A stretch of DNA of 35,963 bases from an uncultured Verrucomicrobiota bacterium (lineage in GTDB: Bacteria > Verrucomicrobiota > Kiritimatiellia > RFP12 > UBA1067). Position 1 is the stretch's first letter. Every line of letters starts with the position of its first letter. The notes beneath the pieces were generated by a model. That model saw nothing but the letters and a program-made list of their open reading frames with translations, was not told the DNA's origin and made no database searches. The stretch is from contig CAMOCC010000023.1 of the NCBI GenBank assembly GCA_946610035.1, forward strand, positions 1-35,963, given 5' to 3'. Both the position numbers and the translations under genes were made by a program. Positions 1 to 6,766 of the stretch are shown in pieces.

Positions 1-90
1 CTCCGCCTGCTTGGCGTCGGCCTTCTCGAACGTGAAGTCGCCGTTGTTGAGCGCCCGCATCGTGTACTTCTTGTTTCTCTTGCTTGCCAT
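1..90 (-). CDS. Start of a small hypothetical protein (partial)
   Basis: An ATG at 90 reading leftwards opens a frame that stays open to the window edge. It gives 30 residues beginning MASKRNKKYTMRALNNGDFT and rich in Lys, Arg and Asn. A purine-rich AAAGAAAGG lies 9-17 bases upstream of the start on the minus strand and would serve as a ribosome binding site. The A-rich leader (about 91-129) is preceded by a perfect 8-bp hairpin at 130-149. I do not recognise the family from this fragment. The gene is divergent from ribH, so the spacer 91-539 serves both. The start is well supported; the function is unknown. Confidence 0.6.
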   Translation of the reverse strand, partial: MASKRNKKYTMRALNNGDFTFEKADAKQAE

Positions 91-129
91 GTTGTGTTTT
101 CCTTTCTTTGTTTTTGTTTGTTTGTTTTC

Positions 130-149
130 CCCGCCGCACCTGCGGCGGG
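130..149. other. Perfect GC hairpin in the leader region of the minus-strand gene
   Basis: Positions 130-137 (CCCGCCGC) pair perfectly with 142-149 (GCGGCGGG) around a 4-base loop. There is no T-run on the 3' side in either direction: the minus-strand reading runs into A-rich sequence and the plus-strand reading into AAATCC. It is therefore unlikely to be an intrinsic terminator. It lies about 40 bases upstream of the minus-strand ATG and may be a 5'-leader structure. Confidence 0.45.
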
Positions 150-185
150 AAATCCGAAAATTTGCCCGCAAGGCGCATACCGTCC

Positions 186-277
186 ACCTCGCGAGCTGCC
201 CTATGCCCACCTCGCGAGGTACCTGCCATGTACCTCGGGAGGTGCCCGTTATGCAGCTTGGGAGGACTTTGCCTTCA
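186..277. repeat. Four tandem 23-bp repeats built on a palindromic core
   Basis: A core close to ACCTCGCGAGGT, a perfect 12-bp palindrome, starts at 186, 209, 232 and 255, an exact 23-bp period. The second copy (209-220) is perfect. The first has one changed base (AGCT end), the third reads ACCTCGGGAGGT, and the fourth is degenerate (AGCTTGGGAGGA). The linkers also resemble each other (TGCCC..TATGC). A weakly matching fifth unit may precede it at 163-185. The array sits between divergent genes. It could be a set of protein-binding sites or a dispersed non-coding repeat; the sequence does not decide. Confidence 0.7.
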
Positions 278-299
278 GCTTCATGCTCATCGTCGCGAC

Positions 300-424
300 G
301 CGAACGAGCCCGAGCTCGGCGAGTGCGTTGCCTTGTTTCGGCGACGCACCGTCCACGGTAGGGCGGGCGCGCCGCGCACGCCGCCGTCCCCCTACCCCCA
401 CGGCGGACGCGACGGAGCGCGTCC
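300..424. other. Dense cluster of perfect inverted repeats (possible structured element)
   Basis: This non-coding GC-rich stretch contains several perfect stems: a 10-bp palindrome CCGAGCTCGG (310-319), GTGCG/CGCAC (323-327 with 345-349), ACCGT/ACGGT (348-352 with 355-359), CCGCCGT/ACGGCGG (381-387 with 400-406) and GGACGCG/CGCGTCC (405-411 with 418-424). Some are mutually exclusive. Frames across it look like composition artefacts, with no ribosome binding site or family resemblance. It may be a structured RNA or a repetitive element. Between 425 and 473 I see nothing further. Confidence 0.4.
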
Positions 425-473
425 CTCCCCAAATTTGGAACGCCGCGTTCAAAAGCCTTGCCATCGTCCCATA

Positions 474-503
474 TTGACAGAAACGGGCGAAAATTGGTAT
501 AAT
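474..503 (+). promoter_or_regulatory. Sigma-70-type promoter of ribH
   Basis: TTGACA (474-479) and TATAAT (498-503) are both perfect consensus hexamers, separated by 18 bp. The bases before the -10 are TTGG, giving an extended TGG-TATAAT. Initiation would fall near 510, leaving a leader of about 30 bases with GGAG (529-532) 7 bases before the ribH ATG. This is the best promoter in the window. Confidence 0.85.
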
Positions 504-539
504 TTCCGCCGTTTTATTTTTACAGAACGGAGTGTGACA

Positions 540-1001
540 ATGAAAGAAATCAACGGAGAGCTGACGGCGGCGGGGCTCAAAATCGCCCTGGTGGCGAGTC
601 GCTTCAACAGCTTCCTTGTGGAACAGCTCGTCAAGGGCGCGGTGGATGCGTTCACGCGTCTGGGCGGCGACGAAGCCGATCTCACGCTTGTGCGCGTCCC
701 CGGGGCGTACGAGCTGCCCGTCGTGGCGAAGAAGCTCGCCGAGGGCGGCGTCGACGCCGTGGTGTGCCTCGGCGCTGTCGTGCAGGGCGCGACGGCGCAC
801 GCAGGGCTCATAAACGGCACGACGAGCGAGGCCTTCAGCAGGATCGCTCTCAAGACCGGCGTCCCCGTGCTGGACGGCGTCGTCGCGGCCGAGAACCTCG
901 AGCAGGCCGTGGAGCGCTGCGGGACGAAGCAGGGCAACAAGGGCTTCTCCGCGATGCAGTCCGCCATCGAGATGGCGAACGTCATCAAGAAACTTGCATG
1001 A
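540..1001 (+). CDS. ribH: 6,7-dimethyl-8-ribityllumazine synthase (lumazine synthase)
   Basis: The enzyme condenses 5-amino-6-ribitylamino-uracil with 3,4-dihydroxy-2-butanone 4-phosphate, the penultimate riboflavin step. The 153-residue length is normal. Family landmarks are present: RFN (21-23), VPGAYELP (53-60), catalytic His87 in GATAH, Arg126 and Lys134 in GTKQGNKG, and the C-terminal SAIEMAN. Against the Bacillus subtilis enzyme, the segment after His is unusual (HAGLINGT where HYDYVCNE is found), and the active-site Phe113 equivalent is Asp112. The start at 540 is set by GGAG seven bases upstream and by the promoter at 474-503. No other riboflavin gene lies nearby; the next gene is 22 bases downstream. 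Family assignment is sure; full activity is less certain because of the substitutions. Confidence 0.93.
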   Translation: MKEINGELTAAGLKIALVASRFNSFLVEQLVKGAVDAFTRLGGDEADLTLVRVPGAYELPVVAKKLAEGGVDAVVCLGAVVQGATAHAGLINGTTSEAFSRIALKTGVPVLDGVVAAENLEQAVERCGTKQGNKGFSAMQSAIEMANVIKKLA

Positions 1002-1023
1002 TTTGAACTTGAAAGGAAAAAAG

Positions 1024-2253
1024 ATGAAAGAAGTGAAGAAAGTCGCGTTTTTGACGGCGGGAGGCCTTGCGCCCTGCCTCAGCTCATCCATCGGGTTCCT
1101 GATCGACGAGTACAACAAGGTCGCCCCGAACGTCCAGATGATCGGCTACATCAACGGCTACATGGGGCTTCTCAAGGGCGAGTCCATCCCGGTGACGGAC
1201 GTCGTGCGCGCGAACGCGCTCGTGCTCACGAAGCACGGCGGCAGCCCGATCGGCAACAGCCGCGTGAAGCTCACGAACGTCGCCGACTGCGTCAAGCGCG
1301 GACTCGTCCGCGAGGGCGAGGACCCCTTGAAGGTCGCGGCCGACCAGCTCGTCAAGGACGGCGTCGACGTGCTCCACACCATCGGCGGCGACGACACGAA
1401 CACGACGGCGGCCGACCTCGCCGAGTACCTCGCCCGCAACAACTATCCGCTGATCGTCGTCGGCCTGCCCAAGACGATCGACAACGACGTCTATCCGATC
1501 AAGCAGTCCCTCGGCGCCTGGACGGCGGCGGAGGAGGGTGCGAAGTTCTTCATGAACGTCGTGAAGGAGAACAGCGCCAACCCGCGCGCCCTCACCGTCC
1601 ACGAGGTCATGGGCCGCAACTGCGGATGGCTCACGTACAAGACGGCGGACTACTACCGCAAGATGCTCAAGCGCACGAAGTTCCTCCCCGAGTTCATGCT
1701 CACTCCCGAGCGCCAGGACATCCACGCGATCTACGTGCCCGAGTCACGCATCGACTTCGAGACCGAGATCGAGCGCCTGAGGAAGGTCATGGACAAGTAC
1801 GACTCGGTCAACATCTTCGTGTCCGAGGGCGCGGGCGTCGCGGACATCATCAAGGAGATGAAGTCGCGCGGCGAGGACGTCCCCGTCGACGCGTTCGGCC
1901 ATCCGAGGCTCGACAAGGTCAACGTCGGCAAGTACATCGGCAGCCGCATCGGCGAGGCGCTCCACGCCGAGAAGATACAGGTCTTCAAGTCCGGCTACTT
2001 CGCCCGCTCCGCGGCCCCGAACAAGAAGGACCTCGGCCTCATCGAGAAGTGCGCGCGCACTGCCGTCAAGTGCGCCCTGGCAGGGGAGTCCGGCGTCGTC
2101 GGACCCGACGAGGACGCCGCGGCCGAGATCCGCGCATGCGAGTTCCCGCGCATCAAGGGCGGCAAGCCCTTCAACGTCCGCAAGGGATCGTTCCGCAAGA
2201 TGCTGGCCGAGATCGGCCAGCCCAACCCGCGCAAGAAGCGCGCTTCAAAGTAA
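1024..2253 (+). CDS. pfp: Pyrophosphate-dependent 6-phosphofructokinase
   Basis: It transfers phosphate between PPi and fructose 6-phosphate reversibly, serving glycolysis and gluconeogenesis in the cytoplasm. The 409-residue protein has the phosphofructokinase fold signatures: an N-terminal TAGGLAPCLSSSIG, GGDDTNTTAADLA (121-133), PKTIDND (149-155) and MGRNCGWL (196-203). The second Asp of GGDD and the Lys of PKTIDND are the classical marks of PPi-using enzymes; ATP enzymes have GGDGS/T. The start at 1024 is preferred over an in-frame ATG at 994 because AAAGGA (1012-1017) lies 6 bases upstream, and 994 overlaps ribH. It follows ribH by 22 bases and precedes the HAD-like gene by 12, so it is probably co-transcribed. 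Confidence 0.93.
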   Translation: MKEVKKVAFLTAGGLAPCLSSSIGFLIDEYNKVAPNVQMIGYINGYMGLLKGESIPVTDVVRANALVLTKHGGSPIGNSRVKLTNVADCVKRGLVREGEDPLKVAADQLVKDGVDVLHTIGGDDTNTTAADLAEYLARNNYPLIVVGLPKTIDNDVYPIKQSLGAWTAAEEGAKFFMNVVKENSANPRALTVHEVMGRNCGWLTYKTADYYRKMLKRTKFLPEFMLTPERQDIHAIYVPESRIDFETEIERLRKVMDKYDSVNIFVSEGAGVADIIKEMKSRGEDVPVDAFGHPRLDKVNVGKYIGSRIGEALHAEKIQVFKSGYFARSAAPNKKDLGLIEKCARTAVKCALAGESGVVGPDEDAAAEIRACEFPRIKGGKPFNVRKGSFRKMLAEIGQPNPRKKRASK

Positions 2254-2265
2254 GGAGGCATCGAA

Positions 2266-2940
2266 ATGGCAGAGGAACAGAAGAAGGGCGTGATCGTCGA
2301 GTTCGACTTCACCGCGATGAACGGCGCCGAGCTTCTCTACAAGACGATGGAGAAGATTCTCGTCGACAACGAAATACCGTTCGACACGCGCGCCGAGGCG
2401 CAGTACCTCGCCGGCGGCAACTACCAGGGCGGACTCGCCGAGTACTTCGCGGTCGTCAAGACGAAGAAGACCGCGGCCAAGGCGGCGAAGGACATTGCGG
2501 ACGCCTTCCGCGCCGCGCTCAACACCGCCGTCCCGAAGGCCGTGTCGCCCGACTTCACCGCCTTCGTGAAGGCGCTGGCGGACAAGGGCGTGTTCGTCGT
2601 CATCTCGACCCGCGCCGACCTCGACGCCGTCAAGGACGCGTTCGCCGGGCTCCTGGGCGACAACGTCGCGCTCTACCAGGAGACGGCCTCGACCTACGGC
2701 AGCGTCAAGTGGGACGCCTGGCGCAGGGCGTGCGTCTCCAATAGGCTCAGGAACTTCCTCACGATCGCCGTAACCGGCTCCGGATTTGGCGTCAAGAGCG
2801 CGCTCCTCGCCGGAATGGGGTCCGTCGCCGTCATCAACGACCACGTCGCCTACCAGGACTTCGGAGGCGCCGACGAGGCGGTCGACAAGCTCGACGCCGC
2901 CGCCGCCGCCAAGATACTGAAGATACTCCGCGTCAAGTAG
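2266..2940 (+). CDS. HAD-like protein with an altered nucleophile motif
   Basis: The 224-residue protein looks like a haloacid dehalogenase superfamily hydrolase. Motif I would be residues 12-16, but reads Glu-Phe-Asp-Phe-Thr, so the usual nucleophilic Asp of DxDxT is Glu12 while Asp14 and Thr16 are kept. A hydrophobic strand ending in Ser-Thr (VFVVIST) matches motif II. The tail VAVINDHVAYQDFGGADEAV resembles the acidic motif IV region of phosphoglycolate phosphatase-like members. A cap domain probably lies between motifs I and II. The start has a perfect AAGGAGG (2252-2258) overlapping the stop of the phosphofructokinase gene. It may be a sugar-phosphate phosphatase, or a catalytically impaired relative with a binding role; the substrate cannot be told. 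Confidence 0.6.
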   Translation: MAEEQKKGVIVEFDFTAMNGAELLYKTMEKILVDNEIPFDTRAEAQYLAGGNYQGGLAEYFAVVKTKKTAAKAAKDIADAFRAALNTAVPKAVSPDFTAFVKALADKGVFVVISTRADLDAVKDAFAGLLGDNVALYQETASTYGSVKWDAWRRACVSNRLRNFLTIAVTGSGFGVKSALLAGMGSVAVINDHVAYQDFGGADEAVDKLDAAAAAKILKILRVK

Positions 2941-2951
2941 TGGGTGCGGAT

Positions 2952-3749
2952 ATGACCGGAATCGAGCGTCTGCACGACATAATGGTCCGCCTCAGGGATC
3001 CCTCGAAGGGGTGCCCGTGGGACCGGGTGCAGACGCTCGAATCGCTCAAGCCCTGCCTCCTGGAGGAGACCTACGAGCTCCTCGCCGCGATGGACCGTCC
3101 GGGGGACCAGGCGAACTACATAGAGGAGCTGGGCGACGTCCTCCTCCAGATAATGTTCCAGAGCGTGATGGCCGAGGCCGAGGGCCGCTTCACGTTCGAC
3201 GACGTCGCGAACGCCGTATCCGACAAGCTCGTCCACCGCCATCCCCACGTCTTCGGCGACGTGAAGGCGGACGATCCGGCGACGGTCCTCAGGAACTGGG
3301 AGCAGATAAAGCAGCTCGAGCACAGGAAGGAGTCGCGCCATTCGGCGCTGGACGGCGTCCCCTCGACGCTGCCGGGGCTCCTCAAGGCCCAGCGCACGCA
3401 GGAGAAGGCGGCGAGGGTGGGCTTCGACTGGAGGGACGCGGCGGGTCCGCTCGCGAAGATACGCGAGGAGCTCGCCGAACTCGAGGCCGAGGTCGCTAAG
3501 AGGAAGAGCGATAATCCGGCTGATTCGGACGCCGTGAAGCGCGAACTCGGAGACCTCCTCTTTTCCGTAGCGAACCTCGCCCGCCACCTGAAGGTGGACG
3601 CCGAATCCGCAGTGGAGCTCACGACGTCCAAGTTCTCCCGCCGTTTCCGTGCGGTCGAGGCGGGCGCAAAGGCGGACGGCAGGGCTCTCAAGGACATGTC
3701 CATCGACGAGATGGAAGCCCTCTGGCGGAAGGCCAAGGCGTCCGAATGA
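2952..3749 (+). CDS. mazG: Nucleoside triphosphate pyrophosphohydrolase MazG
   Basis: MazG hydrolyses NTPs and dNTPs to monophosphate and PPi, clearing non-canonical nucleotides. The 265-residue, two-domain length is typical. The opening GCPWDRVQT is the family hallmark. The first all-alpha domain has EETYELL and, about 20 residues on, EELGDVLLQ, forming the EExxE..ExxD metal site. The second has REELAELEAEV and RELGDLLFS. The intervening HPHVFGDV is also typical. I chose ATG 2952; an in-frame GTG at 2940 overlaps the previous stop and has no better binding site. The gene end overlaps the gluQ start by four bases (ATGA), implying translational coupling. Confidence 0.93.
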   Translation: MTGIERLHDIMVRLRDPSKGCPWDRVQTLESLKPCLLEETYELLAAMDRPGDQANYIEELGDVLLQIMFQSVMAEAEGRFTFDDVANAVSDKLVHRHPHVFGDVKADDPATVLRNWEQIKQLEHRKESRHSALDGVPSTLPGLLKAQRTQEKAARVGFDWRDAAGPLAKIREELAELEAEVAKRKSDNPADSDAVKRELGDLLFSVANLARHLKVDAESAVELTTSKFSRRFRAVEAGAKADGRALKDMSIDEMEALWRKAKASE

Positions 3750-4702
3750 CCGCGTCCGCCTACGTTGGACGCCTCGCACCAAGTCCGACGGGTGCTTTGC
3801 ACCTCGGGAACGTCCGCACCTTCATGATCGCCTGGCTTAGGGCGCGATCCGTCGGCGGAAGGGTTGTCTTGAGGACAGAGGACCTGGATCATCCGAAGGA
3901 CAAGCCAGGTGCGGCCGCGCAGGCGATTGCCGACCTCGAATGGCTCGGTTTCGACTGGGACGAGGAGTACGTCCAGTCCGAGCGCAAACCCCTGTACCGC
4001 GAGGCGCTGGGCGAACTTTGCAGGCTCGGTCTCGCATATCCGTGCGTCTGCTCGCGAAGGGACGTCGAGGCTGCGCAGTCCGCCCCGCACGCGGGCGAGC
4101 AGCTGTTCTACCCCGGGACGTGCCGCGGACGCTTTGCGAACTGGGAATCCGCCCGTCGTTCAATGGAGGGGGGGCGGATTCCGTGCTGGCGCTTCATGAC
4201 GAGGCCCGGTTCCCCCGTCTCCTTCGACGACGCCTTTCGCGGACGCTTCACCGAGGACGTCGCCGCCACGCTCGGCGACTTCCCGCTCGCACGCGACGAG
4301 GGCGGGGCGGGGTACACGCTCGCGGTGGTCGTGGACGACCTCCTCATGGGCGTCACCGAAGTCGTGCGCGGGGACGACCTCCTCGCCGCGACCCCGGCCC
4401 AGATACTTATAGCCGAGGCGCTCCTTCCGTGGGCGCGCAAGCTCCTTCCGTCCGCCCGTCCGCCCGCCTACTGCCACGTCCCCCTCGTCGTGGGGCCGGA
4501 CGGACGCCGCCTGGCGAAGCGCCACGGCGACACGCGCATCGCGTCCTATCGGGAGGCGGGGGTGCGTCCGGAGGACGTCCTCGGCATGCTTGCGGCCTCA
4601 TGCGGCTGGTGCGGTCCGTCGGAATCGCCCTCCCTCGGGGCCCTCCTCCCCCGCTTCTCCCTCGAATCCATACCCAAGGAGCCGTTCGTCGTCCGCTTTT
4701 GA
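3746..4702 (+). CDS. gluQ: Glutamyl-Q tRNA(Asp) synthetase
   Basis: This truncated class I synthetase attaches glutamate to queuosine in the anticodon of tRNA(Asp). The 318-residue protein has the GlxRS catalytic core but no anticodon-binding domain. Visible signatures are PSPTGALHLGNVRT near the N-terminus (HIGH-type motif HLGN), RTEDLDHPK, and a KMSKS-like LAKRHGD. The zinc-type cysteine pattern of GluQ-RS is present: CVC followed by YPGTC. These separate it from full-length GltX, which would be about 470 residues. The start ATG overlaps the mazG stop. A non-discriminating short GlxRS is the only alternative and less likely. Confidence 0.9.
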   Translation: MTASAYVGRLAPSPTGALHLGNVRTFMIAWLRARSVGGRVVLRTEDLDHPKDKPGAAAQAIADLEWLGFDWDEEYVQSERKPLYREALGELCRLGLAYPCVCSRRDVEAAQSAPHAGEQLFYPGTCRGRFANWESARRSMEGGRIPCWRFMTRPGSPVSFDDAFRGRFTEDVAATLGDFPLARDEGGAGYTLAVVVDDLLMGVTEVVRGDDLLAATPAQILIAEALLPWARKLLPSARPPAYCHVPLVVGPDGRRLAKRHGDTRIASYREAGVRPEDVLGMLAASCGWCGPSESPSLGALLPRFSLESIPKEPFVVRF

Positions 4703-4753
4703 CTGCGCTGTCCGTTTGTCATTCTGCGGTGGCGCGCGGGGGTGGCTATTTGG

Positions 4754-4759
4754 TATAAT
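4754..4759 (+). promoter_or_regulatory. Extended -10 element upstream of rpoN
   Basis: TATAAT at 4754-4759 is preceded by TTTGG, giving an extended TGG-TATAAT. There is no acceptable -35 at 16-19 bp. Initiation near 4766 would give a leader of about 46 bases before the rpoN ATG. Confidence 0.65.
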
Positions 4760-4811
4760 ATTGCCGTGAAAATTTCAGAAGACAGATTCGCAGCCGTGGC
4801 ACGGGAGGGGT

Positions 4812-6227
4812 ATGGGCCTTTCCGGTGAACTACGGCAGAGCCAGTCGCAGACGCTGACCCTGGCGCCGCAGCTGCGGCAGGGGCTGCATCTGCTCGCCAT
4901 GAGCCTTCCCGAGCTGAGGGCTGAGCTCCATCGCGAGATGGACCGCAATCCGGCGATAGAGGACGTCGAGTCGACGCTGGAGCGCGAGACGGTGTCCCAG
5001 CGGGAGCGAGAGACGGCGGCGGCGGACCAATCCCTCGGCAGCGACGACTATCCCGACTACGACGAGGCCCCCGAGCGCGACTACACGGCGGACGCCGACG
5101 CGCTGGAGCGCAGGAGGCGCTTCTTCGACTCCCAGACGAAGGAGGAGACGCTTGAGGAGCACCTCCAGAACCAGCTTGAGATGTCCCCCATCGACCCGCG
5201 CGACTTCCCTCTTGCGGAGATGCTGATAGGGGACCTCGACTCGAACGGATACTTCGCCGGCTCCATCCCCGACCTCGTGATGGTCTCCGGCGAGGACGAG
5301 GCGAAGATACGGGCGCTGCTAGGCGAGATAATGGCCCTCGACCCTCCGGGGTGCGGCGCGACGTCGCTGGAGGAGTGCCTCCTTGCGCAGATCGACAAGC
5401 TTGACGGCTCGCCCTACCAGCAGGAGGTGAGGGAGATACTGGAGCGCCACCACCTCAAGGACATCGCCGAGGGACGGCTTGCGGCGGTCGAGAGGGACCT
5501 CGGCATGAGCCACGAGCGGTATGCGGACGTCCTGTCGGCGCTGCGGACGCTCGAGCCGCGTCCCGGCAGGGCGTACACGCGCGCCGGGAAGGGCGTCACC
5601 TACGTGAATCCCGAGGTCCACGCGGTGAAGGGCGCGGACGGCAGGTGGATGGCGCGTGTGGACGACAGGAGCCTTCCCGACATCCACATCTCCAAGCGCT
5701 ACATAAAGATGCTGGAGGATCCGAAGACGACGCCTGAGACGAAGGCGTACATAAGGGAGAAGATCGCCGCCGCGGAGGCGTTTCAGGAGGCCGTCGAGAG
5801 GCGCGAGGAGACGATAACGAACATCTCGCAGGCGATATTCGACGCCCAGCCCGGCTTCTTCGAGGAGGGGCTTAAGGGGCTGAGGCCGCTCACGATGCAG
5901 GAGATCGCCGACAAGGTGGGCGTCCACCACACGACGGTTTCGCGGACGGTCCGCGACAAGTACGCGTCTACGCCGAGGGGGACCGTCGAGCTGAGGAAGT
6001 TCTTCACGTCCGGCATCGTCACGGAGTCCGGCGAGCAGGTCTCCCGCGATTCCGTGCAGGACAGGCTCAAGTCCGTCATAGGCGCGGAGGACGCGGCGCA
6101 TCCGCTCTCCGACGAGAGGCTTTCGGAGATCCTCAAGTCGGAGGGCTTCCCGGTCGCCCGCCGCACCGTCGCCAAGTACCGGATGCAGCTCGGCATCCCC
6201 GGCGCCTTGGAGCGGCGGAGGCAGTGA
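4812..6227 (+). CDS. rpoN: RNA polymerase sigma-54 factor
   Basis: RpoN directs RNA polymerase to -24/-12 promoters opened by AAA+ enhancer-binding proteins. The 471-residue length is standard. Region I is the Gln/Leu-rich start (SQSQTLTLAPQLRQGLHLLA). An acidic region II follows at roughly 55-110. The core-binding region lies in the middle. A helix-turn-helix appears at MQEIADKVGVHHTTVSRTVR, and the RpoN box ARRTVAKYR starts at residue 449. A GGAGG (4804-4808) precedes the ATG with short spacing. No enhancer-binding protein and no convincing -24/-12 promoter were seen in the window. Confidence 0.96.
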   Translation: MGLSGELRQSQSQTLTLAPQLRQGLHLLAMSLPELRAELHREMDRNPAIEDVESTLERETVSQRERETAAADQSLGSDDYPDYDEAPERDYTADADALERRRRFFDSQTKEETLEEHLQNQLEMSPIDPRDFPLAEMLIGDLDSNGYFAGSIPDLVMVSGEDEAKIRALLGEIMALDPPGCGATSLEECLLAQIDKLDGSPYQQEVREILERHHLKDIAEGRLAAVERDLGMSHERYADVLSALRTLEPRPGRAYTRAGKGVTYVNPEVHAVKGADGRWMARVDDRSLPDIHISKRYIKMLEDPKTTPETKAYIREKIAAAEAFQEAVERREETITNISQAIFDAQPGFFEEGLKGLRPLTMQEIADKVGVHHTTVSRTVRDKYASTPRGTVELRKFFTSGIVTESGEQVSRDSVQDRLKSVIGAEDAAHPLSDERLSEILKSEGFPVARRTVAKYRMQLGIPGALERRRQ

Positions 6228-6234
6228 AGAGCGG

Positions 6235-6263
6235 TTGCATCCGCCGCCTCTCTTTGGTAGAAT
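6235..6263 (+). promoter_or_regulatory. Promoter of the secreted CBM-like gene
   Basis: TAGAAT (6258-6263) is preceded by TTTGG, giving an extended -10. TTGCAT (6235-6240) lies 17 bp upstream as a weak -35. The -35 falls in a small hairpin GCGG/CCGC (6231-6234 with 6241-6244) just after the rpoN stop. Initiation would be near 6270, very close to the AAGGAG (6271-6276) that precedes the ATG at 6284. Confidence 0.55.
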
Positions 6264-6283
6264 ATCGTAAAAGGAGAAAAACG

Positions 6284-6766
6284 ATGAAGGAATCGATTCT
6301 GACGCTGGCGGCCGTCCTTGGCGCCTTCGCCGCATCGGCAGAGGAGGGCGGGGTCGTGTTCAGGGACTGCCCGAAGTGCGACAGGCAAATCCGCATATCG
6401 AAGGACTGTAGGACGGCGTTCCCGCGCAGGGCGGACGGCGCCTCGGGCGGCATGGAGGTCGGCTATCTCGGCAACAGGAGGACGAACTACCTCGCATGGA
6501 ACGACGTGAACATCGTCGGGGGCGGAGAGCGCACGCTCGCGTTCTTCTGCCGTACGGGCGAGCCGCGCTCATTCGCCGTGACCGTCGACGACGGACAGCC
6601 CGTGACGCTCGACGTCGAGCCGACCGGCGGGGCGTTCAAGGAGGTGTCCGTCGACGTGGCCCTCACGGCCGGGGCGCATTCGATTCGCATATCCAATTCG
6701 GAGGCGTGGACGCCTGATTTCGACAAGATGGAGATTCGCGACAGGAAGGCGGGGGGCTTGAAATGA
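6284..6766 (+). CDS. Secreted CBM6/CBM35-like carbohydrate-binding protein
   Basis: The 160-residue protein begins with a clear signal peptide (MKESILTLAAVLGAFAASA, then EEGG). The mature part resembles a single beta-sandwich carbohydrate-binding module of the CBM6/CBM35 type. It has a VGYLGN...YLAWNDVNIVGGG strand pair, a central FAVTVDDGQPVTLDV, a GGAFKEVSVDVALTAGAHSIRIS stretch matching the 'L-x-aG-x-h-x-I-x-h' strand, and a closing DFDKMEI with the usual calcium-site Asp. A CPKC pair sits near the N-terminus. No catalytic domain is attached. AAGGAG seven bases upstream fixes the start. It overlaps the downstream methyltransferase gene by four bases (ATGA), an odd pairing of a secreted protein with an RNA enzyme. 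The module family is inferred by eye. Confidence 0.6.
   Translation: MKESILTLAAVLGAFAASAEEGGVVFRDCPKCDRQIRISKDCRTAFPRRADGASGGMEVGYLGNRRTNYLAWNDVNIVGGGERTLAFFCRTGEPRSFAVTVDDGQPVTLDVEPTGGAFKEVSVDVALTAGAHSIRISNSEAWTPDFDKMEIRDRKAGGLK

Noticed and set aside
130-149. Intrinsic terminator
   Set aside because: The hairpin is perfect but neither strand has a T-run after it.
249-1118. Minus-strand open frame across ribH and its spacer
   Set aside because: Antisense to ribH, which has a consensus promoter and intact motifs. The frame shows no recognisable domain.
4699-4704. TTGACT as -35 of the rpoN promoter
   Set aside because: It is 49 bp from the -10, far outside the usual 16-19 bp.
6231-6256. Terminator after rpoN
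   Set aside because: The GCGG/CCGC stem is only 4 bp and the following CCTCTCTTT is a poor T-run. It also overlaps the next promoter.
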